Numbered from the stretch's first letter, positions 1-10,333 are shown. The stretch: 64,000 nt of DNA from Oceanobacillus sp. HTM 045 (GCA_009733745.1 WNWL01000001.1:1116001-1180000); one strand, 5' to 3'. The notes: a model not told the origin generated them from the sequence alone. Program-made: numbers and translations.

Positions 1-83
1 CATCGCCCTACCCGCTCAAGTGCCGCCAGGCGGCGGACGGCAGGTCGCTGGGGCTGTCTATGCGGCGCATCAGCCAGCAGTAG
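1..83 (+). CDS. C-terminal end of an unidentified plus-strand gene (partial)
   Basis: An open frame enters from the left edge and stops at TAG 81-83. The visible tail is about 26 residues and ends in SLGLSMRRISQQ. It is too short to assign to a family. A hairpin follows 12 bp after the stop, which fits a real gene end. The frame could still be chance, because most frames in this G+C-rich DNA stay open for such a distance. Confidence 0.3.
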   Translation, partial: SPYPLKCRQAADGRSLGLSMRRISQQ

Positions 84-95
84 GCCGGACGGGGG

Positions 96-114
96 CATCC
101 CGCAAGACGGGATG
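96..114 (+). terminator. Hairpin between the upstream gene and tup
   Basis: CATCCCG and CGGGATG form a perfect 7-bp stem around a CAAGA loop. A five-T run follows at 124-128, nine bases after the stem, so this is not a textbook intrinsic terminator. It is a plausible transcription end that separates the upstream gene from the tungstate operon. Confidence 0.4.
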
Positions 115-150
115 ATCCTGCACTTTTTCCCAACCCGCCTGTCAGTCGGA

Positions 151-202
151 AATTATTGCACATTATGTGGTGCTGGGAACGATTGCACATAACCGGCACC
201 GA
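151..202 (+). promoter_or_regulatory. Probable operator/promoter of the tungstate operon
   Basis: The word ATTGCACAT occurs twice as a direct repeat, at 155-163 and 182-190, spaced 27 bp. The first copy also contributes to a perfect small palindrome CACAT-T-ATGTG at 161-171. This A+T-richer patch sits directly before tupB. It does not look like an Escherichia coli ModE site. The HTH plus metalate-binding-domain protein encoded at 3263-4150 is the obvious candidate to bind here. That link is an inference. Confidence 0.5.
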
Positions 203-907
203 ATGGATATCCTCGACACTTTCGCTGAGGCGTTTCGCCTTGTCTGGCGGCTCGACGCCGATCTCGTGGAGATCGTCGGCCTGTCGCTGCGCGTGAGCCT
301 GTCGGCGGTCGCGCTGGCCTCTCTCATCGGGCTGCCGCTGGGCGCGGCGCTGGCGACGCGGCGCTTTCCCGGGCGGGGCGTGCTGATCATCGGCGCGAAC
401 GCGCTGATGGGGCTGCCGCCGGTGGTGGCGGGGCTCGCGGTCTACCTCATGCTGTCGCGCGCCGGGCCGTTGGGGCCGCTCGGACTGCTCTACACGCCGA
501 CCGCGATGATCATTGCGCAGACGGTGCTGATCACGCCGATCGTGACCGCGCTGACCCGGCAGGTGGTGGCCGATCTCGACGTCCGCCACGGCGAACAGCT
601 GCGGATCATGGGCGCGAGCGGCTGGGCGCGGATCGGCACGCTCCTCTACGAGGGCCGGCACGCGCTGGGCACCGTCGCGCTGGCGGGGCTCGGGCGGGCG
701 CTCGCGGAGGTCGGCGCGGTGATGATCGTCGGCGGGAACATCGACCATGTCACGCGGGTGATGACCACGGCCATCGCGCTGGAGACGTCGAAAGGCAATC
801 TCGGCCTCGCGCTCGGGCTCGGCACGGTGCTGCTGATCCTCGCGGTCGCGATCAACGCGGGCGTGGGCGCGATGCAGCGCCGCCCGCAGGTGCGCGCGCA
901 TGGATAG
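203..907 (+). CDS. tupB: TupB, tungstate ABC transporter permease
   Basis: This is the inner-membrane channel subunit of a tungstate (WO4 2-) importer, 234 residues, the usual size for TupB/WtpB-type permeases. It is hydrophobic throughout with about five or six membrane segments. Near residues 130-150 it carries an EAA-like loop (QLRIMGASGWARIG) that contacts the ATPase. The ATG at 203 was chosen because the longer frame from 167 would run back through the operator repeats. It overlaps tupC by 8 bp, so the two are translationally coupled. The assignment to tungstate rather than molybdate rests on the TupA-like protein in the same operon. Confidence 0.88.
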   Translation: MDILDTFAEAFRLVWRLDADLVEIVGLSLRVSLSAVALASLIGLPLGAALATRRFPGRGVLIIGANALMGLPPVVAGLAVYLMLSRAGPLGPLGLLYTPTAMIIAQTVLITPIVTALTRQVVADLDVRHGEQLRIMGASGWARIGTLLYEGRHALGTVALAGLGRALAEVGAVMIVGGNIDHVTRVMTTAIALETSKGNLGLALGLGTVLLILAVAINAGVGAMQRRPQVRAHG

Positions 908-1613
908 CCCGCTGCTCGCCGAAGAGACCATCGAGGCGCGCGGCCTGGTCTACCGCCGCGACGGCGCCGCGCTGCTGGACGGGGCGAGCTTCTCGCTGCC
1001 GCCGGCGAAGCGCACCGTGCTGATGGGGCCGAACGGCGCGGGCAAGAGCCTGCTGCTGCGGATGGTGCAGGGGTTGCTGCGGCCCGATTCCGGCGAGATC
1101 ACCTGGGGCGGCGTGCGGCCGAAGACGGCGCTGGTGCTGCAGAGCCCGGTGCTGCTGGCCCGGACGGCGCGGGCCAACCTGCTGCACGCGCTGCGGATCT
1201 ACGGCGTGAAGCGGCGCGCGCGGGGGGACCGGGCGGACGAGCTGCTCGCCATGGCGCGGCTGGAGCACCGCGCGGGCACCCATGCGGACGTGCTCTCGGG
1301 CGGAGAGCGGCAGCGGCTGGCCATCGTGCGCGCGCTGGGCGCGCAGCCGGAGCTCCTGCTGCTGGACGAGCCCACGGCGCAGCTCGACCCGGAGGCCACG
1401 GCGCATATCGAGGCGCTGGTCAACCAGATCCACGCATCCGGCACGCGCATCGTGCTGGTCACGCACGACATCGGCCAGGCGAAGCGGCTGGCCGATCACG
1501 TCGTCTTTCTCGACCGGGGCCGCGTTGCCGAGACCGGACCGGCGGAAGGCTTCTTCGCGAGGCCGCAATCCGAGGCCGCCCGCGCCTACCTGGCCGGCCG
1601 GCTGCATTTCTGA
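900..1613 (+). CDS. tupC: TupC, tungstate ABC transporter ATPase
   Basis: A 237-residue cytoplasmic ATPase that powers tungstate import through TupB. Walker A is GPNGAGKS at 43-50, the Q-loop is LQSP near 80-83, the signature LSGGERQ is at 132-138, Walker B LLLLDEPT is at 152-159, and the switch histidine is H189. It ends shortly after the ATPase core. It therefore lacks the C-terminal TOBE/MOP domain of ModC, as expected for TupC-type proteins. The start overlaps the end of tupB, and tupA follows after 15 bp. Confidence 0.9.
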   Translation: MDSPLLAEETIEARGLVYRRDGAALLDGASFSLPPAKRTVLMGPNGAGKSLLLRMVQGLLRPDSGEITWGGVRPKTALVLQSPVLLARTARANLLHALRIYGVKRRARGDRADELLAMARLEHRAGTHADVLSGGERQRLAIVRALGAQPELLLLDEPTAQLDPEATAHIEALVNQIHASGTRIVLVTHDIGQAKRLADHVVFLDRGRVAETGPAEGFFARPQSEAARAYLAGRLHF

Positions 1614-1628
1614 CAGGAGAGGGAACTG

Positions 1629-2459
1629 ATGCTCAGAAGAACACTGCTCGCGGCCGGTATTGCCGGCCTCGCCGCGCTCGCCGCCCTGCCCGCGGCACTG
1701 CCCGCCGCGGCGGCGGACCGGTTCATCACGGTCCAGTCGACCACGTCGACGCAGAACTCGGGCCTTTACGACTACCTGCTGCCGATCTTCACCGAGAAGA
1801 CCGGGATCGAGGTCCGGGTCGTGGCGGTCGGCACCGGGCAGGCGATCAAGAACGCGGCGAACGGCGACGGCGACGTGCTGCTGGTCCACGCCAAGCCGGC
1901 GGAGGAGAAGTTCGTCGCCGACGGCCTCGGCGTCAGCCGGTCGGACGTGATGTACAACGATTTCGTCATCGTCGGCCCGGCCGGGCTGGAGGCGGTGTCG
2001 GCGGCGAACGACGTGCTCGGCGCGCTGAAGGCGATCGCCGACGCGGGCGCGCCGTTCGCCTCGCGCGGCGACGACAGCGGCACCCACAAGGCCGAGATGC
2101 GGCTCTGGAAGGCGGCCGAGATCGACCCGACCGCCGCCTCGGGCGGCTGGTACCGCGAGACCGGTTCGGGCATGGGCGCGACGCTGAACGTGGCCGCCGG
2201 CATGGGCGCCTACGCGCTGACCGACCGGGCGACATGGATCGCCTTCGAGAACAAGGGCGACATGCAGATCGTCTACGAGGGCGACCCGCGGCTGTTCAAC
2301 CAGTACGGGGTGATCCTCGTCAGCCCGGAGAAGCACCCGCACGTGAAGGCGGAGGACGCGCAGGCCTTCATCGACTGGATCCTGTCGGAAGAGGGACAGG
2401 CGGCGATCGCGGACTACAAGGTGGACGGGCAGCAGCTGTTCTTCCCGAACGCCGAGTAG
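1629..2459 (+). CDS. tupA: TupA, periplasmic tungstate-binding protein
   Basis: A 276-residue exported solute-binding protein that delivers tungstate to TupBC. Residues 1-29 form a Sec signal peptide (MLRRTLL start, hydrophobic core, cleavage after AAAA). The mature N-terminus has STTSTQNSGL at 37-46, the hallmark oxyanion-binding segment of TupA. The later GDDSGTHKAEMRLW segment also fits the family. An AGGAGAGG Shine-Dalgarno lies just before the ATG. It is the last gene of tupBCA and is followed by a strong hairpin. Known TupA proteins prefer tungstate strongly over molybdate; here that is inferred from similarity. Confidence 0.9.
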   Translation: MLRRTLLAAGIAGLAALAALPAALPAAAADRFITVQSTTSTQNSGLYDYLLPIFTEKTGIEVRVVAVGTGQAIKNAANGDGDVLLVHAKPAEEKFVADGLGVSRSDVMYNDFVIVGPAGLEAVSAANDVLGALKAIADAGAPFASRGDDSGTHKAEMRLWKAAEIDPTAASGGWYRETGSGMGATLNVAAGMGAYALTDRATWIAFENKGDMQIVYEGDPRLFNQYGVILVSPEKHPHVKAEDAQAFIDWILSEEGQAAIADYKVDGQQLFFPNAE

Positions 2460-2466
2460 GCCGCGC

Positions 2467-2494
2467 GGCAGGCGGCGCGCGCCCGCCGCCTGCC
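2467..2494 (+). terminator. Hairpin ending the tup operon
   Basis: A perfect 11-bp G+C-rich stem (GGCAGGCGGCG with its complement) closes a six-base loop 7 bp after the tupA stop. Only a short ACCACTTT tail follows. It lies between convergent genes and could act on either strand. Confidence 0.55.
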
Positions 2495-2634
2495 ACCACT
2501 TTCCGCGCCGATTCTCGCGCGGTCGCACGGCTTTCGAGGCGGTTGCAAGGTTGCAACCCTCGCAAGCCTCTGATTTCAAGAAATAAAAGTGTTAACGCGG
2601 TCTCCGGCTGCAGGATCCTGCCCGCCCCGCCCCG

Positions 2635-3243
2635 CTAGAAGCGGCGCGCCGTGAGCCGGACCACGGCGGCGAGGCCCCGGTGCCCCTGTCCCTCGTCCAG
2701 CCGCACGTCGCCTTCCAGCGCCTCGACCAGCGTGAGCCCTTCCGCCGCCGTGCGGATGGAGGGGAGGTCGTAGAGGTTGTCGGGCACGGGCGGGCCCAAG
2801 CCGGGGCGTGCCGCCTGCGCCTTCGCGAAACCTTCGACCACCAGCCAGCCGCCGGGGGCGAGGCAGGCGCAGGCGCGGGCCAGCGCAGCGTCGCGCACCA
2901 CCGGCTCGCAATGAAGGTAGAAGAGGCCGACGAGGTCGAAGCTCCCTTCCGGCTGCCATGACGCGAGGTCGGCGTGGATGCGGGTGACATCCACGCCCGC
3001 CGCGCGGTCCCATTCCCGCGCCCGCTCGGTGCCGACGGCGGAGAGGTCCACCGCGGTGACGGCGGCGCCCCGCCCGGCGAGGAAGCGGCCGTTGCGCCCG
3101 TCGCCATCCGCCAGCATCAGCGCGCTCGCCGCCGCGAAATCGCGGCGGGCGCAGGTGAGACGCAGGTACTCGTTCGGCCCGGCGCCGAACAGACCGCCGC
3201 CTTCCCGGTCGGCAGCGGCGTATTTCGCATCCCACTTGGTCAT
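2635..3243 (-). CDS. Class I SAM-dependent methyltransferase (TehB-like)
   Basis: A 202-residue cytoplasmic methyltransferase. The SAM-binding motif I is LADGDGRNGRFLA at 44-56, with an acidic residue (D66 in TAVDLS) after strand 2. The N-terminal WDAKYAAADREGG and the overall layout resemble the TehB/thiopurine-type methyltransferases. The substrate cannot be told. The ATG at 3243 was preferred over an upstream in-frame start that would overlap the regulator gene. It lies 19 bp downstream of the metal-responsive regulator on the same strand and is probably co-transcribed with it. Confidence 0.75.
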   Translation of the reverse strand: MTKWDAKYAAADREGGGLFGAGPNEYLRLTCARRDFAAASALMLADGDGRNGRFLAGRGAAVTAVDLSAVGTERAREWDRAAGVDVTRIHADLASWQPEGSFDLVGLFYLHCEPVVRDAALARACACLAPGGWLVVEGFAKAQAARPGLGPPVPDNLYDLPSIRTAAEGLTLVEALEGDVRLDEGQGHRGLAAVVRLTARRF

Positions 3244-3262
3244 CCGGCAGGCCCCGGCGCGC

Positions 3263-4150
3263 TCAAGGGGCGTTCCAGTGCACGGTGCCCGCGCCGGTGA
3301 TGTCATAGCCGCCGAGGGCCGCGGCCTCCTCCGCCAGCGCCGGGCCGCGGGCGCAGGCGAGCAGCGCCTGCATCGGCGGCTCGAAATAGGCGGCACGGTC
3401 GACCAGCAGGTCGAACCGCTCCTCGCCCAGCGCGATGAAGCCGAGCCCGTATTGCAGGGCCATCGCTTCCAGCCCGTAGGCGGCGTCGGCGCCGCCGCGG
3501 GCGACGACCTGCGCGGCCTCCGCCTCGGTGAGCGCCGGGCGGGCGGTGAAGCTGACCCGGCCGAGCGGGATCACTCCCTCGCGGCCCAGCGCCTCCAGCC
3601 GGGACGCGCCGCCGGAGCCTTCCTGCCGGGCGACGACGCTGTGGCCGGCGAGGTCGTCCGGCGTGCGCACCGGCCCGTCGGCGCGGACCAGCAGGCCGAT
3701 CCGGCGGCGGGCCCACTCGACCAGCACCAGCGGGCGCGGGCCGGGGCGCTCGGCCCATGCGTCGGAGACCGTCGCGGTGTTGAACCCGTCCTGTTCCAGC
3801 AGGTGCATGCCTGCCGCGACCGCGCCGCCCCGCAGCATCCGCGCCAGCCCCGCGCCCGAGCCCTCGGCGATCAGCGCGAGGCCGGAGCCGGATTCCCGCA
3901 CCGCCCAGTCGAGCAGCGGGTCGTGGCTGCCCGCCACCACGTCGGGTGGCGGCGGCGCGGCGGCGGGTGCGGCGCCGGGCAGGCTGGCGCCGTTGACGAT
4001 CGCCTCCAGCTCGTCGCGCGGGAACAGCAGCTTGCCGCTCAGCTTGCGGCAGGGCAGCGCGCCCGAGGCGGCAAGCGCGTAGACCTTGCGCTCCTTGAGG
4101 CGCAGCAGCTCGGCCACCTCGCGGGTAGTGAGGAAGACGGGATCGCTCAT
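3263..4150 (-). CDS. HTH regulator fused to a molybdate-binding-like domain
   Basis: A 295-residue cytoplasmic regulator without a signal peptide. Residues 6-52 form an excisionase/MerR-type DNA-binding domain (TTREVAELLRLKERKVYAL, then the FPRDELE end). A Pro/Ala linker follows. Residues about 75-295 look like a periplasmic-binding-protein-type domain (COG1910-like), with the RQEGSGGASRLE ligand-loop region and AAYGLEAMA near the end. Proteins of this design are annotated near molybdate and tungstate transporters. Lying 0.8 kb from tupA, it probably senses the metalate and controls tupBCA. It is not homologous in layout to ModE or TunR. Confidence 0.78.
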   Translation of the reverse strand: MSDPVFLTTREVAELLRLKERKVYALAASGALPCRKLSGKLLFPRDELEAIVNGASLPGAAPAAAPPPPDVVAGSHDPLLDWAVRESGSGLALIAEGSGAGLARMLRGGAVAAGMHLLEQDGFNTATVSDAWAERPGPRPLVLVEWARRRIGLLVRADGPVRTPDDLAGHSVVARQEGSGGASRLEALGREGVIPLGRVSFTARPALTEAEAAQVVARGGADAAYGLEAMALQYGLGFIALGEERFDLLVDRAAYFEPPMQALLACARGPALAEEAAALGGYDITGAGTVHWNAP

Positions 4151-4269
4151 GTCCCGGTCTTACCCGCCCGTGCCGGAAAGGGACAAGCCGTCCCGGTGCC
4201 GGACTATGGACCGCCGGGGCCGCGTGGTATCAGAACGGGACAGGCGGATCGGTTTCCGGGAGTACCTTT

Positions 4270-5226
4270 ATGGCGAGTTGGGCCATCGCGACGACATGCA
4301 GGGACCTGCCCGAGGTGGTGCAGGCCTTCGTCGCGCACCATGTCGAGGCCGGGGCGTCCGAGATCCACCTGTTCTTCGACGATCCGGAGGACCCGGCCTT
4401 CGAGATGGTGGCGCCGCTGCCGCAGGTGCGCGCGGTGCGCTGCGACGCGGCGCACTGGGCCGCGCGCGGCGGCGGCCGGCCGGAGGACCACCGGCGGCGC
4501 CAGTCGCACAATGCCAACCAGGCGCGCAAGTCCAGCCGGGCGGACTGGATCGGGCATATCGACATCGACGAATTCGTGAGCTCCGTCATGGGTTTCGGGG
4601 CATATCTCGACACCGTGCCGGAAGAAAGCGAAACGCTGCGCCTGCTGCCGGCGGAGAAGATCTTCACCGTCGTCCCCGCCGATGACGGGCCGGAACTGGC
4701 GGGACCGTTCAAGCGCCCGTTCGAGCGGCGCGGCGGGCTGGAGCGGGCCATCTGGGGCGCGCGCGGCGCGGTGCTGAAGCAGGGGTTCCTCGGCCATGTC
4801 CTCGGCAAGACCTTCGTGCGGCGCGGGTCGCGGGGGCGGTTCGCGATCCACCAGTTCAAGCGCGACGGCGCGGGTGTCGGCGGCGTGGTCGAGGGGGCGG
4901 CGGCGCAGCTGCTGCATTTCTTCCCGTTCGGCTATGCCGCCTGGCGCGAGAAGTTCACGCGGCGGCTGAGCATGCCGGGCTATCTCGACGACCTGCCGCC
5001 GGAGGAGCAGGCCCGTTACCGCCTGCTGGAGGAGGCCGACTCGGCGGGGGAGGATGCGGCGCGGGCGCTGTTCGCCGATCTCTGCGTGTTCGGGCCGGAG
5101 CGGCTGGAGATGCTGGAGCGGGCGGGCTGCCTGCTCGACCCGGCGATCGACCTCCACGGCGCCGTCGCCCGGGTTTTCGGCACGCCGGAACAGGCCCGGG
5201 CGGGCTCGACTGGGGGCGCGATTTGA
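4270..5226 (+). CDS. Glycosyltransferase family 2-like protein
   Basis: A 318-residue protein starting MASWAIATTCRDLPEVVQ. It resembles the GT2_4 group that begins with a short beta strand and an EIHLFFDD segment. The acidic metal-binding motif is in HIDIDEFV, about residues 96-103. A QARKSSRADW segment precedes it, as in this group. The central basic region ends in LLHFFPFGYAAW. It has no membrane segment. The acceptor and donor sugars are unknown. It stands alone, divergent from the regulator gene, with 120 bp to the next plus-strand gene. Confidence 0.68.
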   Translation: MASWAIATTCRDLPEVVQAFVAHHVEAGASEIHLFFDDPEDPAFEMVAPLPQVRAVRCDAAHWAARGGGRPEDHRRRQSHNANQARKSSRADWIGHIDIDEFVSSVMGFGAYLDTVPEESETLRLLPAEKIFTVVPADDGPELAGPFKRPFERRGGLERAIWGARGAVLKQGFLGHVLGKTFVRRGSRGRFAIHQFKRDGAGVGGVVEGAAAQLLHFFPFGYAAWREKFTRRLSMPGYLDDLPPEEQARYRLLEEADSAGEDAARALFADLCVFGPERLEMLERAGCLLDPAIDLHGAVARVFGTPEQARAGSTGGAI

Positions 5227-5346
5227 CGCGCCGGGAGCGATTCACAGACCTGTTCACCACCGGGCGGATGCGCTAGACTGCCAATCTCTCCGGGGCGCTC
5301 CCAGAAGGCGCCCGAGTCAAGGCGATCGCAAACGATCCGGGCGGGC

Positions 5347-7359
5347 GTGCAGGACCTGAGCGCAGATATTGACGACGGGGTCACCGAAGAGGTTTCCCAC
5401 GTGGCCGGCAATCCGGCAGGCGCGGACCGCGATGCGGCTCCGGTCGCCGCTCCCGCGATGCCCGCGCGCCCCCGCCTGACCGATGCGTGGCCGAAGCTCG
5501 CCCTCGACATGAACAGCGAGGCCGTCACCCTGTTCGCGCGGGAGGACGGGCGCTGGAAGGAAGTGGCTTCGGTGCCGCTCGACAGCGCCGATCTCGCCCG
5601 CGACCTCGACGAGCTGCGCGTGACGGCGCTGGTGCATGGCGGCAAGGGCGCGCCGGTGCTGCTCTGGCTGCCGCCGGAGCAGATCCTCGTGCGCCGGGCC
5701 AAGCTGACCGAGACCCAGCCACACCGCCGCGAGACGGAGGCGCGCAGCCGCCTCGAGGGAGACACGGTCTACGCGCCGGACGAGCTTGCCGTCGCCGTCT
5801 CGCCGCCCGATGCGGATGGCTGGTCGACGATCCTCGCCACCCTGCTGACCACCCGCGCCGAGGCGGTGAGCTACGCCACCAAGTGGGGGCTGGCGCCGGG
5901 GCCGGTCTCGACCCGGAGCGAGGATGACGCGTTCCCCGACGGTCCCGCCGTCTTCGCGCCGCCGCCGAGCAAGGCCGTGCGCGCGGCGCGGATAGGCCGG
6001 CGGCTCGGCATCGCCGCGGGCGGTGCGGGCGCGCTGGCCGCGGCCGTCTGGGCCGGGATCACCTTCATCCCGCCGCTCCTCGTCGCAGAGCCCGAGCGAG
6101 TCTTCACCGCCGCGCCGGATGCGCCGGTGATGCAGGTCCTCGCGATCCCGCCCGCCTATGCCGAGCCGATGGAGACCCGTCCCGCGACCGATCGGGCGCC
6201 GGACTCGCTGAAGGCATCCGACACCACCGGCGCGCGGCGCGAGACCGCGCTGGCCGGGGTCCACCCGGCGATCAGGCTGCCGGTCTACCGGCCCGAGGAC
6301 GTGTCTGGCCGGACCATCGACGGCGTGGCGCTACAGATCGGCGGCGCGCCGCAGGGGATGCTGCTGCAGGTGGTGCCGGCCGGGCTCGTGGCGCCTGCCG
6401 GGCTCGGCGTCGCGCCGACCGCCGCGCCGCTGCCCGCCGAGCCTGCGCCGGTGGCGAAAGCCCCCGCATCGGTGGAACCGGACCCGGCGGCCCCGGCCGC
6501 GGAGGCCGAACCCGCGCCTGACGCCGAGCCGGAGGCCGCGCCCGAAGCGGCCCCGGAGACGGAGCTCGCCTCCGACCTGGCGCCGGAAGAGACGCCGGTG
6601 CCGCTGGTGCGGCCCGAGAGCATCGCGGCGCTAGCCGAGCCGGAACCGGAGCCGGCCGCAGCACCCGAAACCGATCCGGCAGCAGATCCGACGACCGATC
6701 CGGCCACGGAGACCGCGGCGGCGGATCCGGAGACGCCCGGAGCGGAGGCGCTGCCCGTGCCCGTGCCGGTGCCCGCGCCGCACAAGGACCCGGCTTCCAC
6801 CGTCGCGCTGGGCGACCCGGCGACCCCGGACCCGGCAGCGGCAGCCGCCCCGGTGGCGGCGCCGGGATCGACAGTTCCGCCCACCGCCGCGGCCCCGGTT
6901 GCCGCGCCCGGCGGGATCGTCGCCCTGCCCGGCACGGCGAGCCTCGCGCCCGCGACCGTCGCGCCGGTCACCGACCCCGATGCGGCGACCCGCTTCGCGG
7001 CGCTGATCGCGCCGAAGCCGCCGGGCCGGCCCGAGAGCATCGCCGCCGCCGTCGCGATCGTGACCGCGCCGACGCCCGAGGGCGATCTCAGCATTCCTGC
7101 GCCGCCGCGCGACCCGAACCGCGGCGCCGTGCGCACGGGCACGCGGCAGGTGGCGCTCGATCTCAACGCCGCCAGCCTCGTCGGCATCATCAATTCCGAC
7201 ACCGGCCGCCGCGCGCTGGTGCGCCTGCCCGGCGGCGAGTTCAAGCGGCTGAGCCGCGGCGACCAGATCGACGGCTGGAAGGTCAGCATGATCGGCGTGG
7301 ACGCGATGCAGCTCAGCCGGGGCGGCCAGAACGTCACCCTGCTGCTGATCACCCGCTAG
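5347..7359 (+). CDS. Bitopic membrane protein with PilP/GspC-like C-terminus
   Basis: A 670-residue protein. The N-terminal ~190 residues are globular and cytoplasmic (VLLWLPPEQILVRR segment, somewhat GspL-like). One membrane helix lies at about 222-240. A periplasmic linker of about 300 residues rich in Ala, Pro and Glu follows. The C-terminal ~75 residues (LVGIINSDTGRRALVRLP, then GDQIDGWKVSMIG) resemble the small beta domain of PilP/GspC proteins. This layout suggests a part of a secretion, pilus or envelope-spanning assembly, but no partner genes are nearby. The GTG at 5347 is weak; GTG 5401 and ATG 5458 are alternatives in the same frame. Confidence 0.6.
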   Translation: MQDLSADIDDGVTEEVSHVAGNPAGADRDAAPVAAPAMPARPRLTDAWPKLALDMNSEAVTLFAREDGRWKEVASVPLDSADLARDLDELRVTALVHGGKGAPVLLWLPPEQILVRRAKLTETQPHRRETEARSRLEGDTVYAPDELAVAVSPPDADGWSTILATLLTTRAEAVSYATKWGLAPGPVSTRSEDDAFPDGPAVFAPPPSKAVRAARIGRRLGIAAGGAGALAAAVWAGITFIPPLLVAEPERVFTAAPDAPVMQVLAIPPAYAEPMETRPATDRAPDSLKASDTTGARRETALAGVHPAIRLPVYRPEDVSGRTIDGVALQIGGAPQGMLLQVVPAGLVAPAGLGVAPTAAPLPAEPAPVAKAPASVEPDPAAPAAEAEPAPDAEPEAAPEAAPETELASDLAPEETPVPLVRPESIAALAEPEPEPAAAPETDPAADPTTDPATETAAADPETPGAEALPVPVPVPAPHKDPASTVALGDPATPDPAAAAAPVAAPGSTVPPTAAAPVAAPGGIVALPGTASLAPATVAPVTDPDAATRFAALIAPKPPGRPESIAAAVAIVTAPTPEGDLSIPAPPRDPNRGAVRTGTRQVALDLNAASLVGIINSDTGRRALVRLPGGEFKRLSRGDQIDGWKVSMIGVDAMQLSRGGQNVTLLLITR

Positions 7360-7368
7360 GGATTTCCC

Positions 7369-8987
<1,619 letters not shown>

Positions 8988-8991
<4 letters not shown>

Positions 8992-10040
8992 GCCGCGGGC
9001 GCGGCGCTGGCCTGCCGCGCGCTCGGGCGGGTGGCGGGGCGGCGCAGGCGCTCGGTCATCTCGGCCATGATCGCGACGGCGATCTCGGCCGGGGTCATCG
9101 CGCCGATGTCGCTGCCGATGGGTGCGTCGATCCGGGCGATCTGGGCCTCGGTGAAGCCCTGCGCGGCGAGGCGCGCGACGCGCTTGGCGTGGGTCCGGGT
9201 CGAGCCGAGCGCGCCGATGTAGAAGGCGGGCGAGGCGATGGCCTGCGCCAGCGCGGGGTCGTCGATCTTGGGGTCGTGGGTCAGCGCGACGATGGCGGTG
9301 CGGGCGTCGATGCCGTGCTTCGCCAGCGCCTCGTCCGGCCAGTCATGCGACAGGGTCTCGCCGGGGAAGCGGATCTCGGAGGCGAAGGCCTCGCGCGGGT
9401 CGATCACGGTGACGGCATAGCCGGTCAGCCGCGCCATCTGCGCGAGCGGCTGCGCGATATGCGCCGCGCCGACGATGGCGAGGCGCAGCGGCGGGTTGTG
9501 GATCGCGAGGAACCAGCGCCCGCCATCGGCCTCCACCACGCGCGAGCGGTCGGTGTCGAGGGCCGCCGCCGCGGCCTCGCCCAGCGCGCCGGTGAGCCTG
9601 CCCGCATCGGTGAAGAAGCCGCGCTCCCAAGTATCGAGGTTGACCGCGAGGGCGAGGCGGTGATGGGCGGCGCGGTGACCGACCAGTTCGGCCAGCATCT
9701 CCGGCGTGATGCCCTGCCCGGTGCCGACGGGTTCCACCAGCACACGGATGGTGCCGCCGCAGGCGAGGCCGACGGCGAAGGCGTCGTCGTCGCTGACGCC
9801 GTATTCGAGGACGCGGGGTTGGCCGTCCTCCATCGCTTCGAGGGCCTCGGCGACGACTGCGCCTTCGACGCAGCCGCCCGAGACCGAACCCATCATCTCG
9901 GCATCGGATGAGATGGCGAGTTGCGCTCCGGCCTGTCGCGGCGCGGAGCCCCAGGTTTCAACGACGGTGGCGATTGCCACGCCGCGCCCGCTGCGGTGCC
10001 ACTCGAGCGCCGTTTCGGGGATCTGGTCATGTCCGGGCAT
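8988..10040 (-). CDS. xdhC: XdhC/CoxF-type molybdenum hydroxylase maturation protein
   Basis: A 350-residue protein. The N-terminal XdhC/CoxI domain carries ATVVETWGSAPRQAGAQ and GSVSGGCVE, about residues 23-60. The C-terminal Rossmann-like XdhC_C domain has LAIVGAAHIAQPLAQMAR followed by VTVIDPRE. Family members bind the molybdenum cofactor, help sulfurate it and insert it into xanthine-dehydrogenase-type enzymes. A strong GGAGGAG Shine-Dalgarno precedes the ATG. It overlaps the downstream MoeA/MocA fusion, so both are probably made together. No target enzyme is encoded in the window. Confidence 0.88.
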
Positions 10041-10153
10041 GGGGTGGGAGCCTCCTCCGCTGTTCCGGAGAACGTAGGCATCTCACCAAGGTGTCTGCAA
10101 CCCCCCTCCCCTGCGCCGGCGGCGCGCCTGAGCGCCGTGACGCATGGCCGAGG

Positions 10154-10333
10154 TTACTTGTCGGCGTTCTTGCGTTCCTGGATATCGACGCGAATATCCT
10201 GGGCCATCTTCTTCAGGTCCTGCATGGCCCCGCGCACACGAGTCCCGGCGGCCTTGTTGCCCTTGCCGTAGAACTCCTGGAAGTCGCTCTCGAGGCCCAG
10301 AACAAGGTCCCTCAGTTCATCGAATTTCGACAT
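10154..10333 (-). CDS. Small histone H1-like (Hc1 family) protein
   Basis: A 59-residue gene read directly from the sequence: ATG at 10331-10333, TAA at 10154-10156. The protein begins MSKFDELRDLVLGLESDF, has the core GKGNKAAGTRVRGAMQDLKK, and ends in ERKNADK. The KGNKAAGTRVR core matches the N-terminal part of the chlamydial Hc1 histone-like family and its short bacterial relatives. It is helical and rich in charged residues, but lacks the very basic tail of true Hc1, so DNA compaction is not assured. A GGAGACGGAG Shine-Dalgarno region lies upstream. It sits between coxE and xdhC on the same strand. Confidence 0.75.
   Translation of the reverse strand: MSKFDELRDLVLGLESDFQEFYGKGNKAAGTRVRGAMQDLKKMAQDIRVDIQERKNADK

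Noticed and set aside
852-2579. A 575-codon minus-strand frame opposite tupC and tupA
   Set aside because: It is antisense to three coherent tungstate-transporter genes and its product is low-complexity Arg/Gly/Ala, a typical shadow in high-G+C DNA. Several similar long shadows (for example opposite wzc and glcD) were dropped for the same reason.
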